Below are positions 1-35,806 of a DNA stretch of 64,000 bases, in pieces. Source of the DNA: Amoebidium appalachense (Eukaryota; Ichthyosporea); the NCBI GenBank assembly GCA_963693365.1, contig CAVNZM010000008.1, forward strand, positions 10,540,001 through 10,604,000. Direction: 5' to 3'. The notes below the pieces were generated by a model that worked only from the letters and a program-made list of their open reading frames with translations, made no database searches and had not been told where the DNA came from. Positions within the stretch are counted from its first letter, which is position 1; each line of letters opens with the position of its first letter. The position numbers and the translations under genes are program-made.

Positions 1-4767
<4,767 letters not shown>

Positions 4768-5149
4768 CTGCCATGATCCATCCCCCCCCCCCCCCCCCCC
4801 CCCAACCCTTCTCCCCCTCACCCCAACCCCCTCTCACACACACCATCACCACCACCACCACTGTCTAGTCCCGGCCTTTTCTTATATATAGCTGAAATTA
4901 AGTCACAGAAGAGAGAAGTTCAAGCATCGACCCCACGATCAAGTTTCCTTCCACACAGTCCACACAGGCACCTGCGATCGACCCACAACACAAAAACATG
5001 CGAATTGTCGCCTCACACACTTGAATATAGCTATTTTTCTCAGCCTAAACATACCATTTTTTTAGTTGAATGTATCACCCTGGGCACATAAACTCCACAC
5101 GAGTGCACTACACGCTTGTTCTAGATTTCTGTTCGCTTTGTGCTCTTTG

Positions 5150-5400
5150 AACTGCCGGCGGGGCTGGGTTCATATGAACACGGCGTGGGCGCGGGAACTT
5201 CAAAGGTCTCGCGCCAAAAATATAAACCCCATTTATTCGATATTCTGTTGGTCGTCATGTCACTGGCTGCATTTGATTGGCTGTGCTGGAAAACGCAGTA
5301 GGCCGTCGAATGTGGCTGGGCCTCCGGCAATGTCCACGCAATAAAAAGTGTGTAAACCCCCTTGAGTATTTATATGATTTTCACACAGTGTTCAGGTATC
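5150..5400 (-). promoter_or_regulatory. Putative FAM173 promoter/5' region
   Basis: A repeat-free, more GC-rich stretch upstream of the FAM173 gene. It contains ATTGG/CCAAT-type elements (gattgg at 5275) and an A/T-rich TATA-like segment at 5216-5226. On the minus strand a short ATG frame begins near 5175 (MNPAPPAVQRAQ). It could be the first coding exon but has no convincing donor. The block also contains 30 nt repeated exactly at 42355-42384. Confidence 0.35.
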
Positions 5401-5504
5401 TCAGTCTGCACTTGTTACTGGATAACTCGTGAAGTTTTTATTGTCTTCTCAGTATGCCGTGCATACTTGCATATCTTTCCGTCGAATAAATCCAGTCAAA
5501 AGAA

Positions 5505-6915
5505 AATTTTACTGTAGCCCCTTTTTGTTTAACCTATTTATAGATGATTTGGCTGTCAAGATTTACGCCGAAAACGATGACCCTATTAATAACTTTCCGC
5601 CTGCACTTCTCTATGCTGATGATCTGTCCCTCCTTGCCCGTACCCCTAGACGCCTGCAAAGATTGTTCGATGTAGTGTCAGAGTGGTGCAAGGCAAACCT
5701 TATGATCCTTAACATAGACAAATGTGGTGTTCTTGTACCTGATATAGCTAACAATTTACACACATTTACATTATCATCTAAACCTGTACCTATAGTTCCA
5801 GAATACAAATATCTTGGTGTTCCGGTTGATTCTGTTGGTGTTATGTTTCCCCATATGGTCGAAAAGAGGGTAGAGTTGGCTCGTAAGCGGTTAGCTTTCT
5901 TCTCGGCTAATATTTTTAAAGACACACCCCTCCATCCTTCTATTAGACTTACATTTATTCGCACTTTTGTCTTCCCGGCATGTGAATATGGTTTACCCCT
6001 TCTCGCCGCTTGGATCAAGAAAGAGAGAACTAGAGCGCTTAAACCCTTGGCAAATTTCCTTGAAGCAGAAGTTGCCTCCTTTCTATCTAACAACTGTTGT
6101 AAACCTGGGCCTGTAACGCTCTCGATATATGGTCTGGTCCCAATAGCTGCTAGAGTATCCTATCTCGCGCTGAAATTCAATAAGCACATAAGCCGCTTAA
6201 AGAAGTATTTGCCCTCCCACCCTCTCTTCTCTATCCGACCTGTCCCCTCCTCACCTCTCCCCTCTTTCCTCCCCTCTCTCTCCCCTTCTCCCCTGGGCAC
6301 AAATACAAATAAACCCCGCAATAGTGTGTGTGTGACTTTGGACTGCCACTTACTTATTAAACATGTACACAATCACAAGATAATCACGCAATATAACAAA
6401 TGGAAAAAGATACCAAACGACACTAGACCCGATGAAAGCATACACCTTGAAAAACTAAGCCTTATGTCTCGTTTTATATATACTGACCGCCTCAACCATA
6501 TTGCCAAATATGGCACTCGCAAGTGTATAACACCTAAATACATATTACCTCCCTGTAGAACTGGTCTTTCTCTAGCTGATGGTATTATTGATCAATTACC
6601 ACGCTTTTACTGTACACGTGCTATACAGTGGAGATCTAATAAGTATAAGGTGGCATCATTTGCATGCCCAAACAACACACACACACACCAGTTTAACCGG
6701 TCATGTATCGCCAAATGTAGTTTGATAGACCACATAATACCGCAACACACACACGTCACATTCACAACAGACACCCAGAAAGATAGCCTACCTGTAAATT
6801 ACAACATCCTTGATTTTATACTAAACACGCGTAACTACGACCTGTTTATTAGATGTATTGATTGGCTTGAGAAACACATCACTACAAAATTATAGCGCAC
6901 GCGCACACACACACA

Positions 6916-6968
<53 letters not shown>

Positions 6969-7000
6969 CCAGCTGATACCGAGTGTCCCGAGGGGAGCCC

Positions 7001-7032
<32 letters not shown>
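5505..7032 (+). mobile_element. 5'-truncated non-LTR retrotransposon (LINE)
   Basis: Reverse-transcriptase similarity starts abruptly at about 5510, in the block before the catalytic motif, so the endonuclease, the fingers and the first catalytic Asp region are absent. The element continues through the RT C-terminus, ends its frame at 6895, has a short 3' region containing (CA)n (6903-6966), and ends in an A-run at 7004-7031. 5' truncation plus a poly(A) tail is the usual signature of target-primed reverse transcription. I could not identify a convincing target-site duplication. Confidence 0.85.
5512..6895 (+). pseudogene. Reverse transcriptase fragment of the LINE
   Basis: An open frame of roughly 460 residues. 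It begins within the conserved SPFLFNLFIDDL block and contains the catalytic LLYADDLSLLA (YADD box, about 5605-5640). It continues through NIDKCGVLV and EYKYLGVPVD and a long C-terminal region with IIDQLPRFYCTRAIQW. The frame has no stops over about 1.4 kb, which suggests a fairly recent insertion. It lacks its N-terminal half, so it cannot be autonomous. A Met exists at 5429, but residues before about 5510 look like flanking DNA. Confidence 0.85.
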
Positions 7033-7033
<1 letters not shown>

Positions 7034-7542
7034 GGGGAACCCCAACTAATTGATTTCTCCTTGTAGTCTTTATGGTGTCTCGTAGAGAAAGTAAACCCTG
7101 ATATATAGTCACCACCCGACATCTATGTACGTGATCATGATATACCGCTGAGGGGATATTCCGAGCAAAACCCCCCCCCCCATACCTGAGACTGGTTCTC
7201 TTTGCCTCGAGTAAACAGCGTAAACCCCTACTGTAGTTCGCTCATTGGAATCAAGTGTCATGTAACCTGAAATTTGTAATATCTCTTAGGGGTGTTTTAT
7301 AAAATTACAAATAATGAGCCACTGAGCTGAGCCTCACAAAAAAGGGCGAAAACTTATGTAGAGAGATCACTTGTTTCAATGTCTTATCCCCTTTTCTAGT
7401 GATTACTTTATCCCGGTCTCTTATGATATTGCAGAGCATCGTTTGTTTTACATCGTACAGGCTTCGCTTTTGTGTCGAATCCAAAGTGATCCTTTGTCAG
7501 CCGAGAGAGGATCTCGCTGGATCGTTTTGCTTGGCCCGAACC
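7032..7542. other. Intergenic stretch between LINE and TRAPPC12
   Basis: No gene was recognised. It is low-complexity-poor, with one C-run near 7170, and probably includes the TRAPPC12 promoter; no clear core element is visible. Confidence 0.4.
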
Positions 7543-19028
<11,486 letters not shown>

Positions 19029-19070
19029 ATGCGTCTAGTAGTTATGCGTGTCTGTTTGCTTTTCTTTCAT

Positions 19071-19122
<52 letters not shown>

Positions 19123-20416
19123 TGTCTGTGATATGGGTTTACACCTGGTTTTTCCTGGTAGGTGTGTGTGTTTACACACGAGTGCTTCAAACTGGGCATG
19201 TGGATTTGTGCATTCCTTTATTTACGTGCCTGTTTATACTTTGTGTGTATTCTTTTTGTTGAGGGATGGTGCTGTAACACAAATTACAGATTGTTTATTG
19301 GTTGATATTTAAGTGTGGGAATTTTTGCACGTAATTACGCACCCACACCACCACACCAAGAAGGCTTAGCTTGCACATGTTGTGTAGCAAATATATTTGG
19401 CACCCTCGTAGACGGTTTACAGCAGATACAATCCCACCCCCTGTATCACTCACGTGTAGCAGCATCACATGTTTCGGTGTTTATTTCGCTGTGTATGTTT
19501 GTGTGGTCGTGTGGGGGTGTCCATTATAGCTATATGTATTGATAGTGTCAGTGACTACACGATTGACAAATATTGGTTGGTGCTAAAGCCATGTTGAGGA
19601 TGAGATAAATATATAGTATACATCCATGGTTACATATGGTGCCATGTGGATGTATGGCCAGGCACATGCTCGAAACGTTTATACGCATATATAACGGAAA
19701 ATAAATATAAAACTTTTGTGTGCACGCACGGCTGCCTGGTACACAGGTTTCAGGGTACCGGTTTACAGGCGCTCGAACATGTCTACATTATAATCTATTT
19801 TTATAATTTTGGCATTATAATCTGTTTTGTTTTTGGCTGTGTTGCGTGGGTGTCATGTATATGCTATATGTGTGTCTGTGTTATTATTTCTTCACGGATA
19901 AAGATGCATGGTGTACATATGGTGTACGCAAGGGTAGCAAGGCTGGGTCACGACCTGCTATGCCGTCGGATTTCGTTTGTTTAATTTTGAAATTTAAATT
20001 TTGATATGGAATTAAAAATTTAAATAGGCCTTAGCATGGGAAACACTTTGGTTCGCAGCTGATGTCTCATAAAATCATGAATTGATGTACCCACACAAGC
20101 AGTGAACATTATGCATGACACCACCTTTGTGTGTAATGGCCATTGACATGATTAACGCATCAGGCTCTAAGTGTATAAAAAAAGAATTCACACAATGGTC
20201 GTTAAGGTCACCATAATTATGATTTGAATTATAAGTTGAACATGCCAAATCAAAGAATTAGCATAAATGCACACGTCCGCACAGTTATGGCACCACAACA
20301 CAAATGTTGGATCATCTCTTTGCAGGTGAAGCGTTTGTTCGGTGGTGGTGGATCTAGATGCGTGTGTGTTGATGAGAGTGTGTGTCCCTCTGTGTACGTG
20401 TACCGGGGCCGGGAAA

Positions 20417-20459
<43 letters not shown>

Positions 20460-20789
20460 CTGTTCAATTTTAGATGAGGAGGTTAACGTTATTTATTCGT
20501 GTATGAATTTGGCAGTCAGCTCTTACAGCAGCTAGGCCTATGGTACCACGATCACTGATCACTGCTTGCACATCCCATTGTCAAGCAGAGTGTAAAGATT
20601 GCATGCAGAAATGCCAGGCAGTGTTAAGACATATTGGTCAATCCAAACTGTTCATAGACTCATATCCTACTATAATGCCCAACGGACGCGCTCGTGGATG
20701 CGCATTTTCCTATAAGCGCTCATACAAACATGATAAAACTGTAAGCTAGACATCATCTGTATGATCGAACCACCCCTTATCACGAAACC

Positions 20790-20827
<38 letters not shown>

Positions 20828-21516
20828 ACACAAACAACCAAGCAAAACAAGCCAAACCAAACCCAACCCAAAAGACAACAAAACAAACGAACAAACCGTT
20901 AAGTCTTAGAGCAATCGGGCAATAACTACACAGCGCGCATGCGCACCACCTTAGAGAAAAGCCACAAGCAGCAGATCTTCGAACAATCTACACCAACACA
21001 CTATCCGACTGAAACAGGACTTTGATATAACAAACATACTATCAAACAGGAGCGGGATATACCATCCCGAATCATTTAAACTTCAAGCAATTTGTACGGC
21101 CAATCTATTTTCATCAATCAAATCGAACTTTTCACTAACTTCAGTGCCATTATCACACCCACATCCCATCTCTCCACCCACCTCAGGGCCTTCTCAGGCA
21201 CCCTACGTGCTCACCACTTCACTCATCAATTTTGCACATACACGCGTGGATATACTCGGAGGTATACTCAACGGAATTCAAACACACACAAAAAAAAAAA
21301 AAACAGCAACGAACACCTTTTCAGGGTTCATGTCAGCATCTCACGGCCTGGCATCAATACACCACAACCATGACGCCAGAAAATGATTAGAATCCATACT
21401 TGGGTTTACCTTTAAGTGGCGCCATCTCCTTTTCTAGCCATACGGAAATTACCATATAAAGGAGATCCCGGGAATTTGCAGATATTGTTGTTTTTTCCCC
21501 GCTAATATCCAAAACA
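19029..21516. other. Convergent intergenic region, TRAPPC12/SLC66A1
   Basis: 3' flanks of two convergent genes. An AATAAA for TRAPPC12 is at about 19699. Apart from a T-run at 19073, a 43-nt G-run at 20417-20459 and a C-run at 20790-20827, the DNA is ordinary AT-rich sequence. No convincing coding exon was seen; the short open frames have no recognisable similarity. Confidence 0.5.
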
Positions 21517-27576
<6,060 letters not shown>

Positions 27577-27696
27577 GGTGCACGTTGAGAACCCTCCCCT
27601 CAACACACTCGGGAAATCTAACTTATCCTGTGTTGGACACAACATCAGCCAAACGTGTTTCCAAGGGAGGAGTGCGTACGACAAGTGGTCGTCACA

Positions 27697-27750
<54 letters not shown>

Positions 27751-30426
27751 CGCACACACCGCACACACACATACACACACACACACAGAGCGTTCAGCCC
27801 AAGCCAGAAACCAAGGACGCATAGCAAAAGGACAGAGGTGAGACGGTTAAAGCCCAAAAGTGACTAATAAAATCTCTAGCCACACCCAGCTTACACTACC
27901 CCCTCCCCCCCCCCCTCCCCCCCCCCCCTCCCCTCCCCTCTTCCCCCTTTCCCCCTCCCCACAAAACCTCTGGTAAGCCTGAAATGCCTTCCCTCCTTCC
28001 GCTTGCAACTCGGCTGTTACTCAACCCCTCCATCCCTTCCCACTCCCCCCCCAACAAAAATGGGCGACGAAGAAGAAGAGAAAACAAACCTTGTCCAACC
28101 GAACTGCCCTATCTTTTCCTGCTCCTCACAGTCAACACCGAAACCACAACCCGAACCTCTCCACCTCTCCCCCTCCCCCCCCCCCCCCCCCCCCCTCCTC
28201 CCTCCCCCTACCCTCCCCCCTCAAAACACACACACTCTCCCCCCACCTTTCCCATCTTTGTTATAATTGCCTGCTCTTCTAATAGTGGCCTCACCTGCTA
28301 CGCAGCCTAACTGCTGCAACGAGATAGGAATACTTGTTGCTCACCGCCAGGGTGCACCCTTGTGTACATATAAAATTCTGAGAAAGGCTGTGGTGATCAA
28401 ATCGTTATGAATTTTCGTAACACATGAACAACATACTACACAACTAGTTAATCGGTGGCGTTCAGGTAGCTATGCAAACAATAGGTATACCAAGTCATCA
28501 TGTATACAACGTTGGGAACTTCAAAATCTTGGCGCCCTGGGATCCAGAAAGACAAAACAAACGGCTGTGCGCACAGTGCACACTGCAACGGTGACGTGTC
28601 GTGCTGATGAGACACAACGCGATATTTCAACGGAATGTCAGACAAATCTCAAATTTCATAAATTCACCGCTAGTGATCGAAATGGTTTCATAGTGCCTTG
28701 TTGTGCGAGCACAACGCTTTAAGCTCAATTTTGATATGCATATATATTTATTTGTGCAAAAACTTTGTGATATCCAATATCGATAATGGGTTGTGAGTGC
28801 CATCGTTCTGTAATGGACGGTGTGGTAAAAGAAAGTCTACAAATATATTAACCGTTTGTCCGGAAATTAACGAACGTGTACAGAACGTAAAAATTATGCA
28901 AGAGGGGGTCTTACACACAGTTCGTTTTGTTTTGTGACTATAGAACTAATGTGCACCAATCAAATATGAATTAGTATTTTGGAATACAAAGTAAATGATT
29001 ATTATCCAATAGCATTATCTCTATGAACTGTGCACTGTGCCCGCTGGCAGACGGCAGCTTGCAGTCACCTGTAAGACTATACGAGGGTGGGATTTTGTTA
29101 ATAGCTTCCTAATTATCTAACAGCAGAATTATTCTTGGACAATGAATATACATTATGAATGGCCGAGCCTGAAGTATATGTGGCTGCAACGGAAACAACA
29201 AAGAATGCGCAGAGTAAGGGTAGCCAATCGAAGGTTAGATTGTAGAGGAAGAACCACCGCCACTATAGCCAATGAAACGGAATTTGTTCCCTTTTTTGGA
29301 ATTACTATGAATGTATACGATTGGAAAATATGTTTGAATATTCCCCGCATACCCTAAATAACTCATGAAATTTTTTTGCGATAATAATTCCTACTGTTCG
29401 TCTCTAAGGTCTCTTCATAAGCATATTCATCAGCATATGCAGACGTAGGCACTGAATAACAACTCGGAAAAATAAAAATAAAATAAATGAACCATATATG
29501 TTATATTACGTCTTTTAAGACGTATTAGTAGTACCAGCAGCCACACGTCGCTTGCGTTTTTGTTTGTTCTGAATTGTTGAATTACACATATATCCAATGA
29601 TATCCAAACAAATTGGTTTACAAACTGGCTCCGCTCGGATTTTGTAGATTTGCCTACTCTACAGTACGGCAAAGCCTAAAGGCTACTTTCCTGAGCCCTT
29701 TTTCGATGGAGCCCCTAACAAATGGCTAAAAAAAACAAACATATAAGTACACAACATATCTTCTATCTTTTTCATTTCAAAGTATATTAGTACATGCGGT
29801 CGACGCCATATACATGGAAATGATATCTCAAGGCCCGCCAATCAAATTGAGTATATCACGCACCGAACTTTCCCTAATGGTTTCTCTTTCCCTCTAGGCT
29901 CAGCCTCTCAGCCTCGAGTTCTTCTCGAGTTGTTATGTTTCTGACGTTTCCCATGTTTCACGAGATTCAAGGTGAGGCATTCGAAGCATAGACACTATAG
30001 TAGGGGCCAAATACCTGCATATGATGTGTTAATACCATAGGAGTATATAGCTTGAGCGAACTGTTACAGAGCCTCCGAATTTAATCCGCGTTCGTCCGTT
30101 CTCCGGCTGGGCTCCGTTACACACGTAGGTGTTTGCATTTGAGTTATTTCCTCAATGTTTGAACCAATCAAGTACTGTGGAGTTCTGGAGATGAGGCTTT
30201 AGATTCTATCGACGTGATGTGCGCGTCCAAAACCCATGAGCACACCCTGTACATCTTGACTACATCGCACAGTGGCTGCCACACATTTTACGTGGTTCGC
30301 AATGCTTCCGTTTTCTAGTTAGCCCTGCACCTTTCTTTTCAATTGCCAAACCCCTCTTCAATACAGCTTAATGTTCACTAGGCTTTCTGCTCTTGAGCCT
30401 TTCGTGATGCATATACTTCATGAAAC
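27577..30426. other. Divergent intergenic region between SLC66A1 and the 30.4-kb gene
   Basis: The first ~650 bp holds a CA array (27697-27786) and C-rich runs (27900-28230). From about 28300 the sequence is plain AT-rich DNA without microsatellites and presumably contains the promoters of both flanking genes. A small ATG frame at 28060 (MGDEEEEKTNLVQPNC) has no recognisable similarity. No RNA gene was recognised. Confidence 0.45.
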
Positions 30427-31365
30427 ATGGAGCTCGCACTAGGCGTCACGGTTTGCCTGCCAGAAAAAGGTTTCCCTCACGAAGCACAGAAACCTCCCCC
30501 ACATCCGAGCTTCGCAAACGAAGACTCAGCACGAATATGTGCACTGGATACAACGTCGTCATCCCAGCCCACAGATGAGGATTGCTCATGTGAGCACGAA
30601 CACGAGACATTGTCAGATGGAACAGGGGAAAATGACGAATTCGAGTTGATAGACTACAGGGACTGCTCGCCCGCACATGAAGCAACGAAACGACAACTCA
30701 ATTCACAAAGTGGGCAGGTTTTGGACACGGTTTCACTGAAAAATGGTACGTTTGATGAAGTGGCGGAAACCATCGAGCAAAAACACACAAATAGGCAATT
30801 TCCGGAAACAGAGTTACAGGGACCACAGGACATTCCCACAACTGAAACGGGCCAACCAAGACCACCACCCGTCCCCCGCCCGGCCTCTATTTCCATCTTC
30901 GTAAGTCCGGCTGTCGATTCTGACTCTCCTGCTAAAACATCACCACCACATGTACGAAGGCAGAGCTCCCCCGCCACCTGCAAGAAGATTGTGGACATAG
31001 TGAGCCCGAAACTTTCCAGGAAAGGGAAAGAACCAGCGGAGGCATCTCACTCTAAAGCCCCCGTTAAGCGTTATGGTTCAGGTTTGTTTGAGGGAGAAGT
31101 GCACGAAGAAGATATTAATCATAGCAGTGCTAATTTGCATTTGGGGGGCTCCCCAAGGCTCCATCGTTTGAGTAAGGCAATGCGAAACATCTCGTTTCAA
31201 AGTTTGGCCACGTTTGCTTCGCCAGCTGCAAAGCAGCGTCATAATGAATTGCCTTCACATGCCGGAGGGAAGAGGTTAAGTGTGCAGTTGGACGTGCAGA
31301 ATGTTTCACACGTGTTGTCGACGAAGTCAACATTGTCGGCGAAACATGAGGTGTGTGTATTTTTT

Positions 31366-31434
<69 letters not shown>

Positions 31435-31972
31435 GCGCGCGTGTGCGTGTGCGTGTGCGTGTGTATGTGTTGTGTGTGTGTGTCTGTGTCTGTGTGGGTG
31501 TGTGTGCGTGCGCGCGCGCATGTTTGTGTGTGTGTGTGTGTTATACAGCCAAGCGCTTGAGTATGTGCTGGTGCCTGCCTGCATGCTGTGCGTGCTTGTG
31601 GTGTGTCTGTCTGTCTGTCTGTTTCTCTCTCATTATTCTGTCCCCCCCTTCTTCTCTTTCTCTCTCTCTCTCTTCGCCCCCCTCCCTCCCTCCCCTCTCT
31701 CTTCTCATTCTCTCTTCTCTCTCTCCCTCCCGCCCTCCCTCCCGCCCTCCCTCCCTCCCTCCCTCCCTCCCTCCCTCTCTCTCCCTCCCTCCCTCTCTCT
31801 CTGTTCCCTCCCTCCCTCTCTCTCCCTCCCTCCCTCCCTCCCTCCCTCCCTCCCTCCCTCCCTCCCTCTCTCTCTCCCTCCCTCCCTCTCTCTCTGTTCC
31901 CTCCCTCCCTCTCTCTCCCTCCCTCCTTCTCTCTCCCTCCCTCCCTCTCTCTCTGTCCCCCCTCCCCCCCCC

Positions 31973-32003
<31 letters not shown>

Positions 32004-32106
32004 GCTCGCTCGCTCTCCCTCTCTCTCGTTCTCCCTCTCACTCTCTCTCTCTCTGTGTGTGTGTCTGTGTGTGAGTGCGTGTGTGTGTGTGCGTGCGCAC
32101 ATGTGT

Positions 32107-32161
<55 letters not shown>

Positions 32162-32237
32162 TGTGTGTGCGTGTGTGTTTGTGTGTGTTCTATCTGCAAG
32201 GCACATGCAAAGCGAAGCACCAACGAAACGAAACGAA

Positions 32238-32278
<41 letters not shown>

Positions 32279-33277
32279 TTCCCCCCCCCCTCCTCTCCCC
32301 CCTTTTCCACCCTCTCCCCTTCCCCCTCCATCTCCCTTCCCCCCTCCCCCCTCCCCTCCGCCTGGCTCCCTGGACCTTACCCGGCAGAGGAAGCACCCGT
32401 CTTCCCAATATGTTGCTCTTTGTTCTTCCCTCCCTTTTTTCCTCCCAGCTCTCTCTCCTGAATTCCTTTTTCAACTACACACCTTCGTGTCACTGTCACA
32501 TGACTAGCTTAACACCTTCGCATGTGTTCCACGGTTTCATGTTTCTCCGACATAATACATGCATTGTAGCCTGTGTTTGTACATGTCACACCGCTTACAC
32601 TCATTCTTACACACGCACACACCCACTCACCCCCCCCCCCCCCCCTTTTTTTTTTCTTTTTCTTTTTGAATAATACACACCCACACAGACAACATTAATG
32701 AATCATTTCACACACATGCACCTTATGTAATCATTTCACACACATGCACCTAATTCAAATTATTTCACAAGCTCACATCTCAATTAGAATACCTTCACCA
32801 CATGCATAATTCATCAAAGACCATCAAAAAAACAGGCACAACTTGAGCGGATATGGGAGGAGAGTCGTGTGCAAGGGTGTGGGCTGACCAACCGTGTGAG
32901 AGCCATCGAGGCAGACATCAGCTCTGGCTTGGAGCCTTTGTGCAGTCACAGAGATTGCTGCCAACGACAGCTCAACTCGGCAACAAGAAAACTGGAACGG
33001 GCTTACATGATGGTGGATCGGTTAGTACACACGCAAAACATACCCCCCTCCCCCCCCCCCCCCCCCCCCTCCCTCCCCCCCCCCCCCCCTTCCCTAACAC
33101 ATACAGGAGCGCACGCGCGCGCACACACACACGCACACACCCACACACACACACACACATACACACACACACACACATAGGCGCGTGCACACGTGCACAC
33201 ACACACACACACGCACGCACGCACAAAGACACAGACATACACAAATACACAGGCGTGGACACAGACACACACACACG

Positions 33278-33310
<33 letters not shown>

Positions 33311-33447
33311 TCACTCACTCACAAATGCGCGCCCGCACACACACACACACAGGCTCGCACACGCACACACAGGCTCGCACACGCACACACGCGCACACAT
33401 ACACACACGTACACATACATATGCACACACACACATACACACACACA

Positions 33448-33496
<49 letters not shown>

Positions 33497-34062
33497 GCTT
33501 TTCGAAAAAAGGAACCCAGGGGTATATCGTATAAATGTGTGTGCACGTGTGTATGTGTGTACACACGTGTAAGCGCTTGTGGTATGCTCGTATTCACGTT
33601 TGTGTGCCTTCGGTCATGCTTGCACGTGTGTGCACATCTGTTTTTGCACGTGTGTGTATATGCACCATGCATGTGTGCATGGGTGGGCGTGGGTTATGCC
33701 AATGTGCGTGTGTATGTATGCATGCATTCGCGCCCCCGTGTGTAAGAGTTCCCACATGTTTATGTACGTGCACCCTGCATGCACACCGTATTTCATGGCG
33801 ATTTCACGAGGGAGGCAACATTTCTGAAGAGACAAGACACACCAATCCCACGCACATATATTTTCACCCCCCACCGGTCCCACCGCTGCATGTCTGCGAT
33901 TCTTTTTTCATTCTTGTGTATATGCTTACATCCCCCCCCCGCCCCCCTCCCCCCTCCCCCTCCCCCCTCCCCACTCGGATACCTGCCCCCCTTCCCACAC
34001 ACGTGCACATGCGCCGATCACTTTCCACACACGCCGCCATGCACGATCATGCACCGATACCT

Positions 34063-34130
<68 letters not shown>

Positions 34131-34194
34131 ACACAAAAACGCACACACATCCCCCCCCCCCCCCCCCCTCCCCGCCCAACCCCTCCCCCCCCCC

Positions 34195-34257
<63 letters not shown>

Positions 34258-34935
34258 ACACACGTACACAGCTATGTAGAGGCGATGTACCACTACATCT
34301 GCAAAATGCACACGGGGGTGTGGATTGGCTGCCAGGAAGACATGGCATCGGCAGACACAAACACTGGAATGTGGCAGGCAGAGAGATTGGCCATTCATAC
34401 ACTTTTGGCCCAGAGGAGGGCAAGATGTTTGGAAGAGGCTCACACGGATGCTAAGAATGCGTACAAGGTGTGTGTGTGTAAGGGGGGCGGGGAACGGGGG
34501 GATGTGCGTGTGTGTGTGTTTGTGTGTGTGTGTGCGTACGCGCGCATGCGTGCGCATGTTGGCGTGCGTGTGCACGTGCCACGTGCGCACAAGTGCGTGT
34601 GCGCATGCACATGTATGTACCCGGTTGCGCGTGCTGATGTGTGTTGTGCGTGCGTGCGTGTGTGCATGTGTTCCTGTGCCTGCGTGTGTGTGCGGAATGA
34701 CACATATGTCCATATGGGTGATATTGTTTTTCCAAGTAGCCAGACTTAGGAATGTGCTTGTGTTCATGCATATTAGAACGTTGCATTTGTAGCAGTGGGC
34801 ATGGTGTTCTTTTCTGCTGTTTAAAAAGGTCGATGTGGTGGCAGTGGTTATGTTGACTTAGTGTGCAATTGCTGCACGCTCTTGTGTATGCCTTGCATGG
34901 CTGTTTGTGGGAAGGAGGAAGAAGATGGTGGTGGT

Positions 34936-34969
<34 letters not shown>

Positions 34970-34994
34970 GGAGCATGAGGATGTTTTTTTTTTT

Positions 34995-35033
<39 letters not shown>

Positions 35034-35244
35034 TGAACGCAGGGAGGTACTTGCAAAATTTAAAAACCTGTGTAGAAGGGCATGCCTATGGGCCTTCGTG
35101 CCTAATTATGGGTGTGTGTGTGTGTGTGGGTGCGTGTGTGCGTGCGTGCGCGCGCACGCCACGTGCGTGTGCGTGTGCGTGTGCTTGTGCGTGTGCGTGT
35201 GCGTGTGCGTGTGTGTGCGTGCGTGTGTGTGCACGCGTACCCAC

Positions 35245-35340
<96 letters not shown>

Positions 35341-35806
35341 TTGTGTGGACGTCCCCGCGCGGGGGGGGGGGGGGGGGGGGGGGGTTTGCATGCACATGCA
35401 CATGATCTTTGCACATTTTTAATCCATCATTTTCGCACCCATTTAGGTGCTACTCGACGTTATGGCCATGCTGCGAAGAGAACAAAAGCGCATCAACAAA
35501 CAGTGCACCCGCTACAAGGAGCTTCAGGGCCCCATGATCCCCGACCAAGTGAAAATGCAAAATTCTGCGACCCCCCTGTCTGTGGGGATGTCGAGCGCTA
35601 GTTTTGGGGGGATTGGTCGGTCGCCCTCTCGGGCTAAAACCACCACTCTGAGTAGTTTAGCCCCAGCGGCCAACCAAGTTCGTAGGTCGGGCACCCATAT
35701 CAAGCCGGAGCCAATCTACGTCATGCACTACACCCCCGCCATGCCGGCCCCCTATACCGCCGTTAATTTTCATGGCCATCCCGATCCCTTGGCAAACGGG
35801 GTCTAA
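30427..35806 (+). CDS. Unassigned protein: proline-rich N-terminus, long helical (possibly BAR-like) C-terminus
   Basis: Exons 30427-31350, 32836-33020, 34272-34467 and 35447-35806 (TAA) close in phase and give about 554 residues. Exon 1 (308 codons) is polar and disordered, with an acidic patch ([11 protein letters not shown]), a proline-rich SH3-ligand-like [11 protein letters not shown] and several Ser-Pro sites. Exons 2-4 encode a nearly continuous charged helix of about 160 residues ([69 protein letters not shown]), resembling a BAR or F-BAR type bundle in pattern only. The last 85 residues are Ser/Pro-rich and end in [12 protein letters not shown] do not recognise a family. The membrane-curvature idea is a guess from helix length and SH3-ligand content. 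Donors 1 and 3 open directly into GT repeats. Confidence 0.78.
31673..32060. repeat. (CCCT)n/(CT)n polypyrimidine tract
   Basis: About 390 bp of almost pure pyrimidines with repeated ctgttccctccctccctctc blocks, in intron 1 of the 30.4-kb gene. Confidence 0.95.

Noticed and set aside
20540-20749. 69-codon frame with several Cys residues
   Set aside because: Cys spacing does not fit a known zinc-binding or secreted fold and it lies in a convergent gene gap.
28060-28270. MGDEEEEKTNLVQPNC frame as a small gene
   Set aside because: Degenerates into poly(C)-encoded proline; no supporting homology.
29142-29357. 71-codon plus frame in the 28-30 kb gap
   Set aside because: No similarity, no splice partner, arginine-rich by chance; typical random frame in AT-rich DNA.
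31353-32673. 360-384 codon frames rich in SLPPSLPPS near 31.4-32.7 kb
   Set aside because: Derived from the (CCCT)n/(CT)n tract in intron 1 of the 30.4-kb gene.
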